A stretch of DNA of 64,000 bases from Sphingomonas sp. PP-CC-1A-547 (GCF_003610375.1 NZ_RAPZ01000012.1:124001-188000), one strand, 5' to 3'; counted from the first letter of the stretch, positions 26,058 through 38,586 are shown. Notes: generated by a model from the letters alone, not told the origin. Program-made: numbers and translations.

Positions 26058-26717
26058 TCAGCTCGAAATCGTCGGGAACGCCGCGCGGAAGGCGGCAACC
26101 TTCGGCTTGTCCCACATGACGACATACGGATGCGTCGGGTTCCGGTCGTAGAAATTCTGGTGATACGCCTCGGCCGGATAGAACGCGCCGGTCTCAAGCT
26201 TCGTCACAATCGGCCCCGAGAACGCATGCGTGGCACCGAGTTGCGCGATGTAAGCCCGCGCGACCTGCGCCTGCGCCGGCGACTGGGGGAAGATCGCAGA
26301 GCGATAGCTGGTGCCACTGTCCGGGCCCTGCCGGTTCAACGTCGTCGGATCATGCGCGATCGAGAAATACACGCGGAGCAACGTGCCGTAGCTCACCACG
26401 CGGGGGTCGTAAGCAATCTTGATCGCTTCGGCATGCCGCGTCGTCTCGGCGGAGACCTGGTCATAGGTCGCGGTTGCCTTGGTACCGCCGGCATAACCGG
26501 TCGTGACGGCCTTCACGCCCTTCACATGCTCGAACACCGCTTCCATCGTCCAGAAGCAGCCGCCCGCTAACACCGCAGTCTGGATACCGGGCGCGGCGGG
26601 AAGGTCTGTCTTGACGGCGGGGATGACGACGGCGCGGGCGCCTTGCGCGGTGCCGGTGGCAATAAACGCACCGGCGATACCGATGGCGGCGAGCGTGGCG
26701 AGAAGCGGCTTTTTCAT
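26058..26717 (-). CDS. msrA: Peptide methionine sulfoxide reductase MsrA, exported
   Basis: The 219-residue protein has the MsrA active site GGCFWTMEAVF with the catalytic C54, followed by TGYAGG, RHAEAIKIAYDP and DPTTLNRQGPDSGTSYRS. An N-terminal signal sequence (MKKPLLATLAAIGIAGAFIA) indicates export, so it repairs oxidised methionine in the periplasm. No further Cys is visible near the C-terminus, so recycling may use the single active-site Cys. A second in-frame ATG lies four codons upstream at 26729. A cytosolic MsrB-MsrA fusion is encoded at 43772. Confidence 0.92.
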   Translation of the reverse strand: MKKPLLATLAAIGIAGAFIATGTAQGARAVVIPAVKTDLPAAPGIQTAVLAGGCFWTMEAVFEHVKGVKAVTTGYAGGTKATATYDQVSAETTRHAEAIKIAYDPRVVSYGTLLRVYFSIAHDPTTLNRQGPDSGTSYRSAIFPQSPAQAQVARAYIAQLGATHAFSGPIVTKLETGAFYPAEAYHQNFYDRNPTHPYVVMWDKPKVAAFRAAFPTISS

Positions 26718-26781
26718 GCTTTGATACATGGGGTTGCCGCTCGTGTTCGCTAGGCCATCGTCGCTGTTATCAGATGGGCTG

Positions 26782-26931
26782 TTATCGCACGGTGGCGGAG
26801 ACGCTGTGCTCGAAATGGCTGGCGAAGGTCTGGCGGGCTTCGGCGGGCTGGAGTGCGAGCAAGCCGATGGCGCCGAGGACGAAACCGCCGCTGAACTGCC
26901 AGAAGAAACTCGACTTTACGATGCTGCGCAT
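26782..26931 (-). CDS. Small single-span membrane protein
   Basis: This 49-residue frame reads MRSIVKSSFFWQFSGGFVLG, continues with a hydrophobic stretch to about residue 27, and ends in a polar tail rich in His and Ser (HFEHSVSATVR). The composition (basic start, one membrane span, polar tail) suits a real small membrane protein, and the frame is free of stops. A weak GGGA lies upstream of the ATG. The family is not recognised. It lies 64 bases upstream of msrA on the same strand. Confidence 0.45.
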   Translation of the reverse strand: MRSIVKSSFFWQFSGGFVLGAIGLLALQPAEARQTFASHFEHSVSATVR

Positions 26932-27141
26932 GATGCGATCCCAATGAAACCCAGTGATGGCGCCGACCGGATAGGTCAGCGTCAGTTACGGACCGGCATG
27001 TCGTAGAGATGCCGGCCAACCACAATGTCGTTTTTAGAAACTCTCGATTAACGCGCCGTGGCCGATGCGTTCATCGTGCAGCAGGCATCGCCCGGCAGGG
27101 TTGCCGGAAGATGTCGCCGCGTGTCTCGATTGTTGCCGACG

Positions 27142-30164
<3,023 letters not shown>

Positions 30165-30244
30165 CGACGCGACTGTTGCACGGAGCGCGAGGCAAACCGC
30201 AAGCGGCGATTGCTCCTAGGGGCGCGCTATCCTATTTCGAGGGC

Positions 30245-30904
30245 ATGACAAATCCACCACTCCGCGCCGCCATCGTGCCCGTTACGCCGATCCAGCAGAA
30301 CTGCACGATCATCTGGTGCACCGCGACGATGAAGGCGGCGGTGATCGATCCGGGCGGCGACCTGCCGCGGATCATGGCGGCGGTCGAACAGGCGGGGGTC
30401 ACAGTCGAGAAGATCCTGCTGACGCACGGCCATATCGATCATGCTGGCGGTGCGAAGCGGTTGTCGAACGACCTTGGCGTGCCGATCGAGGGACCGCACG
30501 AGGCGGATCGGTTCTGGTTGCAGCGGCTCGACCAGGACGGGCCGAAATACGGGATTTCGGGGGTCAATTTCGAACCCGACCGGTGGCTGGTCGAGGGTGA
30601 CACGGTGTCGGTCGGCGACCTCGTGCTCGATGTGTACGAGACGCCGGGGCATACCGAGGGGCACGTGATATTCCATCATGCGCCATCGAAGTTCGCGCAG
30701 GTGGGGGATGTGCTGTTCCAGGGGTCGGTCGGGCGATCGGACATGCCTGGGGGGAATCATGAGACACTGGTGAAGTCGATCGTCGAGAAGCTTTGGCCGC
30801 TGGGGAGCGATACGAGCTTCATTCCGGGACATGGACCGGCGAGCACGTTCGCGCATGAGCGGGCGACGAACATGTTCGTTAGTGATGGGGCTTTGGCGGA
30901 ATAG
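30245..30904 (+). CDS. MBL-fold metallo-hydrolase, glyoxalase II-like
   Basis: The 219-residue protein has H61-G-H63-I-D65-H66 (LLTHGHIDHAGG), ETPGHTEGHV, QVGDVLFQGSVGRSD and IPGHGPAST, the ligand set of the YcbL/GloB-like group. Without the C-terminal domain of classical GloB it is a compact thioesterase-type hydrolase. The substrate could be S-lactoylglutathione or another thioester; sequence alone does not decide. The ATG at 30245 fits the family start. It is divergent from pabB (80 bases). Confidence 0.85.
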   Translation: MTNPPLRAAIVPVTPIQQNCTIIWCTATMKAAVIDPGGDLPRIMAAVEQAGVTVEKILLTHGHIDHAGGAKRLSNDLGVPIEGPHEADRFWLQRLDQDGPKYGISGVNFEPDRWLVEGDTVSVGDLVLDVYETPGHTEGHVIFHHAPSKFAQVGDVLFQGSVGRSDMPGGNHETLVKSIVEKLWPLGSDTSFIPGHGPASTFAHERATNMFVSDGALAE

Positions 30905-30925
30905 CCTCGGCTTGCAACCCTAGCT

Positions 30926-31140
30926 GTTCCCCCGCGGAGGCGGGGGCCCAGACTCAACCAAGGGAGGTACGCTTGGCTCCTGGGCCCCCGCCTTCGCGGG
31001 GGAACAAGAAACAGAAGTACCAGCATTCAGCGGCCCCACCCCGGCGAAGGCCGGAGCCCAGTTGGGGGAAGAGGTTTGGCTGAAGTCGCGCTCCGTTATT
31101 GCCACCTTTCCAACTGGGCCCCGGCCTTCGCCGGGGTGGT
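30926..31140. repeat. Two adjacent palindromic repeats between convergent genes
   Basis: The first, GTTCCCCCGCGGAGGCGGGGGCCC at 30926-30949, is answered by GGGCCCCCGCCTTCGCGGGGG at 30982-31002. The second, CCACCCCGGCGAAGGCCGG from 31036, is answered by CCCCGGCCTTCGCCGGGGTGG ending at 31139. They match the families at 6851 and 20112. Confidence 0.8.
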
Positions 31141-31160
31141 TGCGAGCGTGAGGGTTGCGT

Positions 31161-32786
31161 TTACTTCCGCTCCCCCACCGTCTCAGCCCGCACCGACTTG
31201 AACTCCGACCCGTCGCGCCACTCGGGCCACATGCGGCTGTTCGCCAGCTTCGTGCCGATTGTCTTGAACAGGTCCACATCCTGCGCCGCGCCGCGCAGGT
31301 CCCAGTCGGCGCCCCACGCGTCACACGTCTGGTGATAGCATGTCATATAGCCGTCGAGCCAAGCCTGCCCCGCGGTCCGGCCGCCCTTGACCAAATCGGG
31401 CGCGCCGCTGATCGCCATCAGCAGCAACGTCGGCACGCCGCGCCGCGCGACCGAGAAATGGTCGGCGCGGTAGAACAGCCCGCGTTCGGGGAGCGCTTCG
31501 GGCGTCACGACGCGGCCTTGCGCCTTCGCGGCATCGCCGAGCATGTCCTCGAGGCTGTTTTGGCCGGCTCCGACCAGCATGACGTCCTTCGCGGGGCCTG
31601 CCGTCTGGAGGATGTCGAGCGTCAGATTGGCGACCGTCTTGGCGGCCGGATAGACCGGGTTTACCGCGTAGGTCTCCGAGCCCAAAAGCCCCCGCTCCTC
31701 GCCGCTCCACAGCGCGAAGACGAGGCTGCGGTCGGTGCGGGGGGCCTTGGCGAAATTGCGCGCGAGTTCGAGGACGCCCGCCACGCCGAGACCGTCGTCG
31801 TTGGCGCCGGGGCGGATGGTGCGGCCCTGCGCATCGGGCGCGCCGATCCCGTAGGCGTCCCAGTGCGCGCCGAACATCACGACCTCGTCCGCGTGCTTCG
31901 TGCCGGGAAGCTTCGCCAGCACGTTCTGGCTCACGGCGGTGTCGTGCTTGACCGGCAGATCGGTGGTGAACGCCTGCTTCAGCGCGACCGGGCGGAAGTC
32001 GCTCCGCCGCGCTGCCTTGCGCAACGCCGCCAGGTCGAGGCCGGATGCGGCGAACAACCGAGTCGCTGCGCCACCCTCGAGCCAGCCCTGGAGCATCACC
32101 CGCGATTCGGGATCTTTCCGGACGATGTCGTAATTCTCGCCGGCGGGGGCGGTGACGGTGTTCCAGCCGTACCCCGCGCCCGCCGTGTCGTGGACGATCA
32201 GCGCGCCGACCGCGCCACGCCGCGCGGCCTCCTCGTATTTGTACGTCCAGCGACCGTAATAGGTCATCCGGCGATCGCCGAACTTGCCCTTCGCATCGTC
32301 GCCAGCGACCGCCTCGAAATCGGGATCGTTGACGAGGAACACGGCCACCTTGCCCTTGAGGTCGAGCCCCTTGAAGTCGTCCCAGCCGCGCTCGGGCGCG
32401 CTGACGCCGTAGCCGACGAACACCATCGGCGCGTTGGCGATGGCGACGCGGTCGACGCCGCGGACTGTGCTGAGATACACATCGCGCCCCTGCACCAGCG
32501 CGGTGTCGCCAGCACGGACGGTACCCGAGCCCATCCGGGTGTGGACGAGCGGCACGGGTTGCGTCCAGCTGCCGTTCGGGCCGCCTGGTTGCGCCTTCAT
32601 CGCCTTGAACTGTGCGATCAGCCAGGCGATCGTCTTGGTCTCACCCGGCGTTCCGGGCGCCCTGCCCTCGAACGAGTCGGAGGCGAGCGTCTTCACGTCG
32701 GCGGACAGTCGCTCGGACGAGACCTGTGCGACGGCTGGCGATGCTGCCAACAGGGTTGCCGCCCCAAGCAAGCGAAACGCGCTCAT
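31161..32786 (-). CDS. M28 family peptidase, exported
   Basis: The 541-residue protein has a signal peptide (MSAFRLLGAATLLAASPAVAQ), an inserted protease-associated domain (about 125-260) and M28 motifs: MFGAHWDAYG, PGANDDGLGVAGVLELAR, WSGEERGLLGSE and the late YHQTCDAW, which together give the two-zinc site. It is probably an aminopeptidase acting in the periplasm or outside. The ATG overlaps the stop of the upstream MAPEG gene by four bases, so the two are co-translated. Confidence 0.9.
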   Translation of the reverse strand: MSAFRLLGAATLLAASPAVAQVSSERLSADVKTLASDSFEGRAPGTPGETKTIAWLIAQFKAMKAQPGGPNGSWTQPVPLVHTRMGSGTVRAGDTALVQGRDVYLSTVRGVDRVAIANAPMVFVGYGVSAPERGWDDFKGLDLKGKVAVFLVNDPDFEAVAGDDAKGKFGDRRMTYYGRWTYKYEEAARRGAVGALIVHDTAGAGYGWNTVTAPAGENYDIVRKDPESRVMLQGWLEGGAATRLFAASGLDLAALRKAARRSDFRPVALKQAFTTDLPVKHDTAVSQNVLAKLPGTKHADEVVMFGAHWDAYGIGAPDAQGRTIRPGANDDGLGVAGVLELARNFAKAPRTDRSLVFALWSGEERGLLGSETYAVNPVYPAAKTVANLTLDILQTAGPAKDVMLVGAGQNSLEDMLGDAAKAQGRVVTPEALPERGLFYRADHFSVARRGVPTLLLMAISGAPDLVKGGRTAGQAWLDGYMTCYHQTCDAWGADWDLRGAAQDVDLFKTIGTKLANSRMWPEWRDGSEFKSVRAETVGERK

Positions 32787-33226
32787 GCCTGCGACCCCGA
32801 CGGCACGACCTGGAACGTCTTTGCGGACGGCACGCTGTTCGCCTGATACGCGATCGCCAGCGCCCAGCCGGCCAGCAACGCCATCAACGCCCAGGTCGCC
32901 AGCGCACCCCCGGCCCGCGGCACGCTCGACGACGTGCGGTCCATCCCGAACGCATGCGCGATTCGCGCGATCACGAACACCACGCCGGCGATCCATAGCC
33001 ACAGCGTCGATCCGCCGGCCAGTTCGATCAGCCCCATCAGGATCAAGATGAACGGCGCATATTCGGTGAAGTTGGCATGCGCGCGCATCCGCGCCTGCAA
33101 GCGCTGGTTACCGTCGTCGCCGATCAGCACGCTCTCCTTCACGCGCATCGGCACGATTCGGAAGGCGAGCCACAGGTTGACGACGGCGGCAGCCGCGGCG
33201 ATCGTCAGCGTTACGGGTAATATCAC
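32783..33226 (-). CDS. MAPEG family membrane protein
   Basis: The 147-residue protein has four membrane segments and the MAPEG pattern: VKESVLIGDDGNQRLQARMRAHANFTEYAPF in short blocks (for example RMRAHANFTEYAPF), then RIAHAFGMD. The family includes glutathione-linked membrane enzymes; the role here is unknown. It overlaps the M28 peptidase gene by four bases. Confidence 0.88.
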   Translation of the reverse strand: MILPVTLTIAAAAAVVNLWLAFRIVPMRVKESVLIGDDGNQRLQARMRAHANFTEYAPFILILMGLIELAGGSTLWLWIAGVVFVIARIAHAFGMDRTSSSVPRAGGALATWALMALLAGWALAIAYQANSVPSAKTFQVVPSGSQA

Positions 33227-33463
33227 GGCGTTGCCCCTCGAATATCAGGTCTTTTGTCAGCCGCATGCCCTGCCACTCGAGACCAAGGGTTGCAACGTGG
33301 GGGGCGGAAGCTTGCAACGCGGGGTGAAATCGCTATAGCGCCACGCTTCGCGAGCGTCAGGCCGCATGGGTTGCTTCAGGTGGCCGGCATTCTTGTCGGT
33401 TGCCTGTGTCCCGTGTCCGGACGTACTCGGAGCCCCGACCTTTAGATTGAACAAGGTGCCGAA

Positions 33464-33643
33464 ATGGCCGTCCCCAAAAGAAAAACCTCGCCCTCCAAGC
33501 GCGGCATGCGCCGTGGCCACGACTCGCTCACGATCGCGTCGTTCCAGGAATGTCCCAACTGTGGCGAACTGAAGCGTCCGCACAACCTGTGCGGTTCGTG
33601 CGGTCACTATAACGGTCGCGAAATCCTCTCGATCGAGGGCTGA
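33464..33643 (+). CDS. rpmF: 50S ribosomal protein L32
   Basis: The 59-residue protein starts [20 protein letters not shown] and has a CxxC pair (CPNCG) and a second pair ([11 protein letters not shown]) typical of zinc-binding L32. It leads the rpmF-plsX-fabH-ihfA-merR series; plsX starts 41 bases later. The 237 bases upstream carry the promoter and no gene. Confidence 0.97.
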   Translation: MAVPKRKTSPSKRGMRRGHDSLTIASFQECPNCGELKRPHNLCGSCGHYNGREILSIEG

Positions 33644-33684
33644 GGCTTCCGTCCGGAACCTCCAACTTGAACGAAGGATAAGCG

Positions 33685-34713
33685 ATGCCCGACAGCGGCT
33701 GGATCGCGGTCGATGCGATGGGTGGCGATGACGGGCTGGCAGTGATGCTCGCCGGTGTCGCCCGCGCGCGTCATCGATACGAGGGCACGCACTTCTTCCT
33801 GGTCGGTGACGAGACTGCGATTCGCGAGGGGCTGAAAGCTCATCCGAACCTGTCGCGGAACTCCGAGATCGTCCACGCACCCGAAGTCGTCGGTTCGAGC
33901 GAAAAGCCGAGCCAGGCGATCAGGCGTGCGAAGAAGACGTCGATGGGCATCGCGATCGATCTGGTCAAACAGGGTCGTGCGGCCGCTGCGGTGTCGTCGG
34001 GTAATACCGGCGCGCTGATGGCGATGGCGAAGATATCGCTGCGGATGCTGCCCGGGATCGACCGGCCGGCGCTCGCGGCGCGTCTGCCGACGCTCGGCGA
34101 CACCGACATGGTGATGCTCGACCTCGGCGCGAACACCGAGTGCGATGCGCGCAACCTCGTCCAGTTCGCGATCATGGGCGCCGCCTATGCGCGCACCGCG
34201 CTCGACATCCCGCACCCCCGCGTCGCGCTGCTGAACATCGGCAGCGAGGACATGAAGGGCACGGACGAGATTCGCGATGCGGCCGCGCAACTGCGCGCGA
34301 CGCCGGCCGTGGACATGCAGTTCAACGGCTTCATCGAGGGCGACCGTCTGTCTCGCGGCGAGGTCGACGTCGTCGTATGCGACGGATTCTCCGGCAATAT
34401 CGCGCTGAAGACCGCCGAGGGCACCGCGCGATTCGTCGCCGACCTGCTCAAGCGCGCGTTCCGCAGTTCGGTCCGGTCGAAGCTCGGCTTCCTGATCTCG
34501 CGGCCGGCGACCGAATTGCTCCGCGATCACCTCGATCCCAACAATCACAACGGCGCGGTATTTCTGGGACTCAACGGCATCGTCGTGAAGAGCCACGGCG
34601 GCGCTACCGAGCGCGGCGTCGCGACGGCGATCGGCAATGCCGCGAAGATGGTGCGCAACGATCTGGTCCGGCGCATTGCGGACGATCTCGGCAGCGTGGA
34701 GAAGGCGGCATGA
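33685..34713 (+). CDS. plsX: Phosphate acyltransferase PlsX
   Basis: The 342-residue protein has [11 protein letters not shown] at the start, [33 protein letters not shown] and [13 protein letters not shown], all PlsX signatures. It converts acyl-ACP to acyl-phosphate for phospholipid synthesis at the membrane surface. Its stop overlaps the fabH start (ATGA), the usual arrangement. Confidence 0.97.
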   Translation: MPDSGWIAVDAMGGDDGLAVMLAGVARARHRYEGTHFFLVGDETAIREGLKAHPNLSRNSEIVHAPEVVGSSEKPSQAIRRAKKTSMGIAIDLVKQGRAAAAVSSGNTGALMAMAKISLRMLPGIDRPALAARLPTLGDTDMVMLDLGANTECDARNLVQFAIMGAAYARTALDIPHPRVALLNIGSEDMKGTDEIRDAAAQLRATPAVDMQFNGFIEGDRLSRGEVDVVVCDGFSGNIALKTAEGTARFVADLLKRAFRSSVRSKLGFLISRPATELLRDHLDPNNHNGAVFLGLNGIVVKSHGGATERGVATAIGNAAKMVRNDLVRRIADDLGSVEKAA

Positions 34714-35678
34714 TCCGGTCTGTGGTCATCGGTACCGGCTCCGCCCTGCCCGCGCGCCGCGTCTCGAACGCCGAGCTGGCGGAGCAGGTGGACACGAGCG
34801 ACGAGTGGATCGTCGAGCGCACCGGCATCCGCTTCCGCCACATCGCCGGCGAAGGCGAGACTACCGCTACGCTCGCCGCCTACGCATGCCGCGCGGCTTT
34901 GACTGCGGCCGGGATCGAAGCGGAGAGCATCGACCTGATCGTGCTCGCCACCGCGACGCCCGACCAGACCTTCCCCGCCAGCGCCACCAAGGTGCAGGCT
35001 ATGCTCGGCATCGACGACTGCGTCGCGTTCGACGTCGCGGCGGTCTGCTCGGGCTTCCTGTATGCGGTCCAGGTCGTCGACAGCATGATCCGCAGCGGCG
35101 TCGCCAAGCGCGCGCTGGTGATCGGCGCAGAGACGTTCAGCCGCATCCTCGACTGGGAAGACCGGACGACCTGCGTGCTGTTCGGCGACGGCGCCGGCGC
35201 GATCGTGCTGGAGGCGCAGGAGACTGCGGACGAAGGCGGTCGCGGCATCCTGACCACCAAGCTGCACGCGGACGGCCGCCACAACGAGCTTCTCTATGTC
35301 GATGGCGGCGTTTCGACGACCGGTACCGTAGGCAAGCTCCGCATGAAGGGCCGCGAGGTCTTCCGCCACGCGGTGACCAACCTCGCGTCGGTGATGACCG
35401 AGTCGCTGGCGATGGCCGGGCTCGACGCGGATCAGGTCGATTGGGTCGTACCGCATCAGGCGAACGCCCGCATCCTTGACGCGACCGCACGGAAACTTGG
35501 CCTCGCGGCGGGCAAGGTGGTCGTCACGGTCGACCAGCATGCCAACACATCGGCGGCCTCCGTGCCGCTCGCGCTGGACGTGGCCGTGCGCGATGGACGT
35601 GTCCGACAAGGACAGATCGTCGTGCTCGAGGCAATGGGCGGCGGCTTCACTTGGGGCGCGGCGGTTATCCGCTTCTAA
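34710..35678 (+). CDS. fabH: 3-oxoacyl-ACP synthase III FabH
   Basis: The 322-residue protein has the KAS III catalytic triad: Cys in [14 protein letters not shown], His in [10 protein letters not shown] and Asn in [25 protein letters not shown] near the start is the CoA-binding region. It starts fatty-acid synthesis by condensing acetyl-CoA with malonyl-ACP. It is translationally coupled to plsX. Confidence 0.97.
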   Translation: MIRSVVIGTGSALPARRVSNAELAEQVDTSDEWIVERTGIRFRHIAGEGETTATLAAYACRAALTAAGIEAESIDLIVLATATPDQTFPASATKVQAMLGIDDCVAFDVAAVCSGFLYAVQVVDSMIRSGVAKRALVIGAETFSRILDWEDRTTCVLFGDGAGAIVLEAQETADEGGRGILTTKLHADGRHNELLYVDGGVSTTGTVGKLRMKGREVFRHAVTNLASVMTESLAMAGLDADQVDWVVPHQANARILDATARKLGLAAGKVVVTVDQHANTSAASVPLALDVAVRDGRVRQGQIVVLEAMGGGFTWGAAVIRF

Positions 35679-35772
35679 TCCCGTAGAAAGAGATCGATTC
35701 GCTTGTAGAACAAAAGTTCTTCCGGTCGCGATGCTGCTTGTGTAGAGAAGCGCCGAGACTGGGAGCTTGCGA

Positions 35773-36072
35773 ATGACGATGACCGGTACATTGACGCGCG
35801 CCGATCTGGCCGAATCCCTCCACCGCGAGGTAGGATTGTCGCGTGCGGATTCCTCGAAGATCGTGGAACAGATTCTTTCCGAGATGTGCGGTGCGCTGTC
35901 CGAAGGCGAGAACGTCAAGATCTCGGGGTTCGGCACGTTCGTGCTCCGCGACAAGGGCGAGCGCGTCGGCCGCAACCCGAAGACGGGTATCGAGGTGCCG
36001 ATCGCACCGCGCCGCGTCCTGACGTTCCGCGCGAGCCAGATGATGCGTGAGCGCATCGTCGGTGCCGACTGA
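35773..36072 (+). CDS. ihfA: Integration host factor subunit alpha
   Basis: The 99-residue HU/IHF-fold protein has [19 protein letters not shown] at the start, GFGTF, the DNA-intercalating arm [19 protein letters not shown] with the conserved Pro, and FRAS. It bends DNA together with IHF-beta. The start is ATG 35773. The place after fabH and before a MerR gene is the standard alphaproteobacterial order. Confidence 0.95.
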   Translation: MTMTGTLTRADLAESLHREVGLSRADSSKIVEQILSEMCGALSEGENVKISGFGTFVLRDKGERVGRNPKTGIEVPIAPRRVLTFRASQMMRERIVGAD

Positions 36073-36079
36073 TCCGGTC

Positions 36080-36547
36080 ATGCCCGATGACGCCGATACT
36101 TCCGGTGGCGATTTTACGGACGACATCGGCGTAGCGGGCGATCTCGGTTCCGACGACGACGGCAGCACATCCATAGGTGCCGTGGGTATAGCGGCGGCGG
36201 GTCCGGGCAAGGCAGGAGCTGCGTTCAGGACGATCGGCGAACTCTCGCGTGAGACCGGCCTGCCACAGCATATCCTGCGCTATTGGGAGACCCGGTTTCC
36301 GCAGCTACGACCGCTGCAGCGCGCAGGAAACCGACGCTATTACCGTGCCGAGGATGCGGTATTAGTCCGGCGCATCGATACGCTGCTCAACCGCGAAGGC
36401 TATACCGTCCGCGGCGTGCAGCAGTTGCTTGCGGCCGAAAAGACCACGCCGGTCATGACAGACACGATAGAGCCGGTGATGCCCGCGCTGCGTGCGATCC
36501 GCGCGCTCTTGGCCCAGGCGCTGGTCGAGGACGGCCGGCGCGCATAA
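36080..36547 (+). CDS. MerR family transcriptional regulator
   Basis: After a 45-residue acidic, flexible start comes the MerR winged helix: FRTIGELSRETGLPQHILRYWETRF, then RRYYRAEDAVLVRRI and the LLNREGYTVRGVQQLL segment. It lacks an obvious effector domain with metal-binding Cys residues. The target is unknown; the gene follows ihfA in many relatives. The start is taken as ATG 36080, seven bases after ihfA; ATG 36047 inside ihfA is also open. Confidence 0.87.
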   Translation: MPDDADTSGGDFTDDIGVAGDLGSDDDGSTSIGAVGIAAAGPGKAGAAFRTIGELSRETGLPQHILRYWETRFPQLRPLQRAGNRRYYRAEDAVLVRRIDTLLNREGYTVRGVQQLLAAEKTTPVMTDTIEPVMPALRAIRALLAQALVEDGRRA

Positions 36548-36613
36548 CGCGCCGTGCGTAACTGGGTATCGTAAAGGAGAGAGGGAAGGACGGCGCCCTC
36601 CCCCTCGCCGATC

Positions 36614-37129
36614 TCAATCCTCGCTGCCGAGCGTCTTCTTGGCGGCATCAAGCGCTGCCTTGCCGCCCTTGCGAACGGTCTTCACCGCGTCTTCCGACGC
36701 CTTTTCGACCGTCGCACCAGCCTTGCGACCAAGCCCGATCGACTTCGCCATCGCACGGCGCGCTTCCGAATAGGTCGCGGCGACCATCGGATAGTCGGAC
36801 TTCAGGTTGAAGCGCTCGCGATACTGCTCCGGCGTCATGCCATTGGTCGACAGGTGACGACGCAGCGTCTTGTACTTCTTGCCGTCGAGCATCGAGATGA
36901 TGTGATCGGGCGACGCAAGCGACTTGCGCACCGAAACGGCTGGCTCGGACGTCGGCTGTGCCGTTGCCTCGGGCTCCGCTTCGCCATTGCCGACCAGCTT
37001 CTCAACGGCCGAATGCATCGCGACGAGGAACGCAGGCACGTCGTCGGCAGCGGTGCGCGTATTGGGATTGGCAAGCCATGCTGCCGTCAGTTCGGCGGCA
37101 AGCTCAACGGTATTCAATGTGTCAGTCAC
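36614..37129 (-). CDS. MucR/Ros family transcriptional regulator without zinc Cys residues
   Basis: The 171-residue protein has the Ros/MucR core: SLASPDHIISMLDGKKYK, RHLSTNGMTPEQYRERF, SDYPMVAATYSEARRAMAK. The two zinc-binding cysteines of Ros/MucR (around the I-x-C-LEDG segment) are absent: serine and methionine stand there. A Lys/Ala-rich tail (about 135-171) is added, as in histone-like proteins. The GTG start has AAGGA six bases upstream. It probably binds AT-rich DNA, as reported for Cys-less MucR homologues. Confidence 0.85.
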   Translation of the reverse strand: MTDTLNTVELAAELTAAWLANPNTRTAADDVPAFLVAMHSAVEKLVGNGEAEPEATAQPTSEPAVSVRKSLASPDHIISMLDGKKYKTLRRHLSTNGMTPEQYRERFNLKSDYPMVAATYSEARRAMAKSIGLGRKAGATVEKASEDAVKTVRKGGKAALDAAKKTLGSED

Positions 37130-37192
37130 GGTATGTCCTTGAATTGAAAATGCGCCCCTGCTGGCAGGCGCTTACTATGTTTGTATGAAATT

Positions 37193-37205
37193 TAACACCA
37201 GGTGT
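37193..37205. promoter_or_regulatory. Palindrome upstream of mucR
   Basis: AACACC-A-GGTGTT is a perfect inverted repeat within an AT-rich stretch 64-76 bases before the mucR start. It may be an operator for MucR itself or another regulator. Confidence 0.4.
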
Positions 37206-37547
37206 TTAACATACGTGCATCATTACATTTTGTTCATCGTCCGACATAAATATAATCGACCGAACTAATGCTGGTTGGGCAGAATCGCAGCTTTGTCATT
37301 GATCATCAGATGTCGGAGCACATCGTTATTTCTTGTGATGTGCCGAAACTGCACGCGCGACGCGATGATCTCATGTGACGTTAAACGTACTACATACTTA
37401 CCTATCGGGCGCCGACGACACAGGAAGCCGCCAAACGGCTCCTGTTGCTTGCCCCCCGCCACGAATTTGCGACAGGTCGCCGGCCATTCTGCAAGCTTGG
37501 ACTGCGCACGAGATTGCCGCGAGCAGTCCTCGATACGCGCCCTATCT
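37206..37547. other. Stretch with no convincing gene
   Basis: The region between mucR and the next small gene is AT-rich near the mucR end and holds several short open frames on both strands, none with a ribosome site, a known domain or convincing composition. It may be worn coding sequence. Confidence 0.5.
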
Positions 37548-37832
37548 CTATTTCGACGCGGCAACGATGCAATATAGGAGGATTGGTACGCCAACCACGA
37601 TGATCATGAGGAGCAGATTCAAGTCGATGAAGTGGTTCAGCCAGCTCGACTTATTGCGAGCCTGACTATCGCTATTGTCGTCGGAATAGTCCTCGACAAT
37701 TTCCAACTCAAATCGATTTGAGAAGAATCCCCTTGGTCGCATTCTAAGAAACGACCGAGAGGTACGTTCTTGGCGCTCGATATCGCCGCCCGCCCTAGGA
37801 GCACTAGCTGGATCAGCTTTCTGTTTCGACAC
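37548..37832 (-). CDS. Hypothetical small tail-anchored membrane protein
   Basis: The 94-residue protein has a basic, hydrophilic first two thirds (RTSRSFLRMRPRGFF) and a single C-terminal membrane segment (LNLLLMIIVVGVPILLYCIV). The start is a GTG with GGAAA about ten bases upstream. The family is not recognised. It lies alone in a region of lower G+C between mucR and ohr. Confidence 0.5.
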   Translation of the reverse strand: MSKQKADPASAPRAGGDIERQERTSRSFLRMRPRGFFSNRFELEIVEDYSDDNSDSQARNKSSWLNHFIDLNLLLMIIVVGVPILLYCIVAASK

Positions 37833-37897
37833 TGTGCGGTTTCCGTTTACTCGAGATCATGGGCGCGCAAAGCACGTCCCAAAGGTCAGATCGAATA

Positions 37898-37937
37898 AAG
37901 CCCGAACTCGAACGGCGAACAGCCGCGAGTTCGGGCT
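37898..37937. other. Hairpin in the mucR-ohr gap
   Basis: AAGCCCGAACTCG and CGAGTTCGGGCT can pair in a 12-13-bp stem around 14 bases. It is not followed by a T-run, so a terminator role is uncertain. The rest of the stretch 37833-38090 shows no gene. Confidence 0.5.
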
Positions 37938-38090
37938 AACCGCGTGCGGCGAGTTGGCCCGAATGGTCGAGGAAACGCTTATGTGTCGCAGGAGCGTACA
38001 TGCAAGTTACATCGGAGCCGTGACCATTAATGTCAACACGCATGGGACGTGACTAAAAGGCCGCTCGACGTCAGCGGCTTGGTCTTGCTG

Positions 38091-38133
38091 CCAATTAAAG
38101 ACGGTCGGGCAGCAAACGTGCCGCCCGACCGTC
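38091..38133 (-). terminator. Rho-independent terminator of ohr
   Basis: On the minus strand GACGGTCGGGC and GCCCGACCGTC form an 11-bp stem around a 12-base loop, followed by TTTAATT. It is 13 bases after the ohr stop. Confidence 0.85.
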
Positions 38134-38145
38134 AGGGCCTCACCT

Positions 38146-38571
38146 TCAGGCGAGCGTCAGGCCGACATCGACGTTGCCGCGCGTGGCGTTCGAATAGGGG
38201 CAGATTTCGTGTGCGGCATCGACCAGACGCTGCGCTTCGGCGCGGTCGATGCCTGGCAACGACACGGTCAGGTCGGTGGTGATCCCGAAACCGCCAGCCG
38301 AGCGAGGGCCGATCCCGACCTTTGCGGTGACCGCGACGTCGTCGGGCAGCTTCACCTTCAACTGCTGGCCAGCGACCTTCAGTGCGCCGATGAAGCACGC
38401 GGAATAGCCGGCTGCGAACAGCTGCTCTGGGTTGCTGCCGTCGCCGCCTGCGCCGCCCAGTTCCTTCGGCGTCGAGAGCGCGACGTCGAACCGGCCGTCC
38501 TGCGACCGTGCATGGCCGTCGCGGCCGCCGGTTGCGGTGGCTTCGGTGGTGTATTTTACATCGACGGACAT
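38146..38571 (-). CDS. ohr: Organic hydroperoxide resistance protein Ohr
   Basis: The 141-residue OsmC-fold protein has the two redox cysteines C59 ([10 protein letters not shown]) and C124 ([13 protein letters not shown]); the latter motif is the Ohr type. Ohr reduces organic hydroperoxides with lipoylated proteins as donors. The ATG at 38571 is chosen; the open frame's extra 28 residues run through the operator. It is divergent from ohrR, the usual arrangement. Confidence 0.93.
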   Translation of the reverse strand: MSVDVKYTTEATATGGRDGHARSQDGRFDVALSTPKELGGAGGDGSNPEQLFAAGYSACFIGALKVAGQQLKVKLPDDVAVTAKVGIGPRSAGGFGITTDLTVSLPGIDRAEAQRLVDAAHEICPYSNATRGNVDVGLTLA

Positions 38572-38586
38572 GCTGAAATCTCCATA

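Noticed and set aside
37265-37594. 109-codon minus-strand frame between mucR and the small membrane gene
   Set aside because: No ribosome site, no domain, and it overlaps the tail of a better small gene; I considered a PilZ relative but the motifs do not hold.
37834-38052. 72-codon open frame before ohr
   Set aside because: It runs through a hairpin, has no ribosome site and has no recognisable features.
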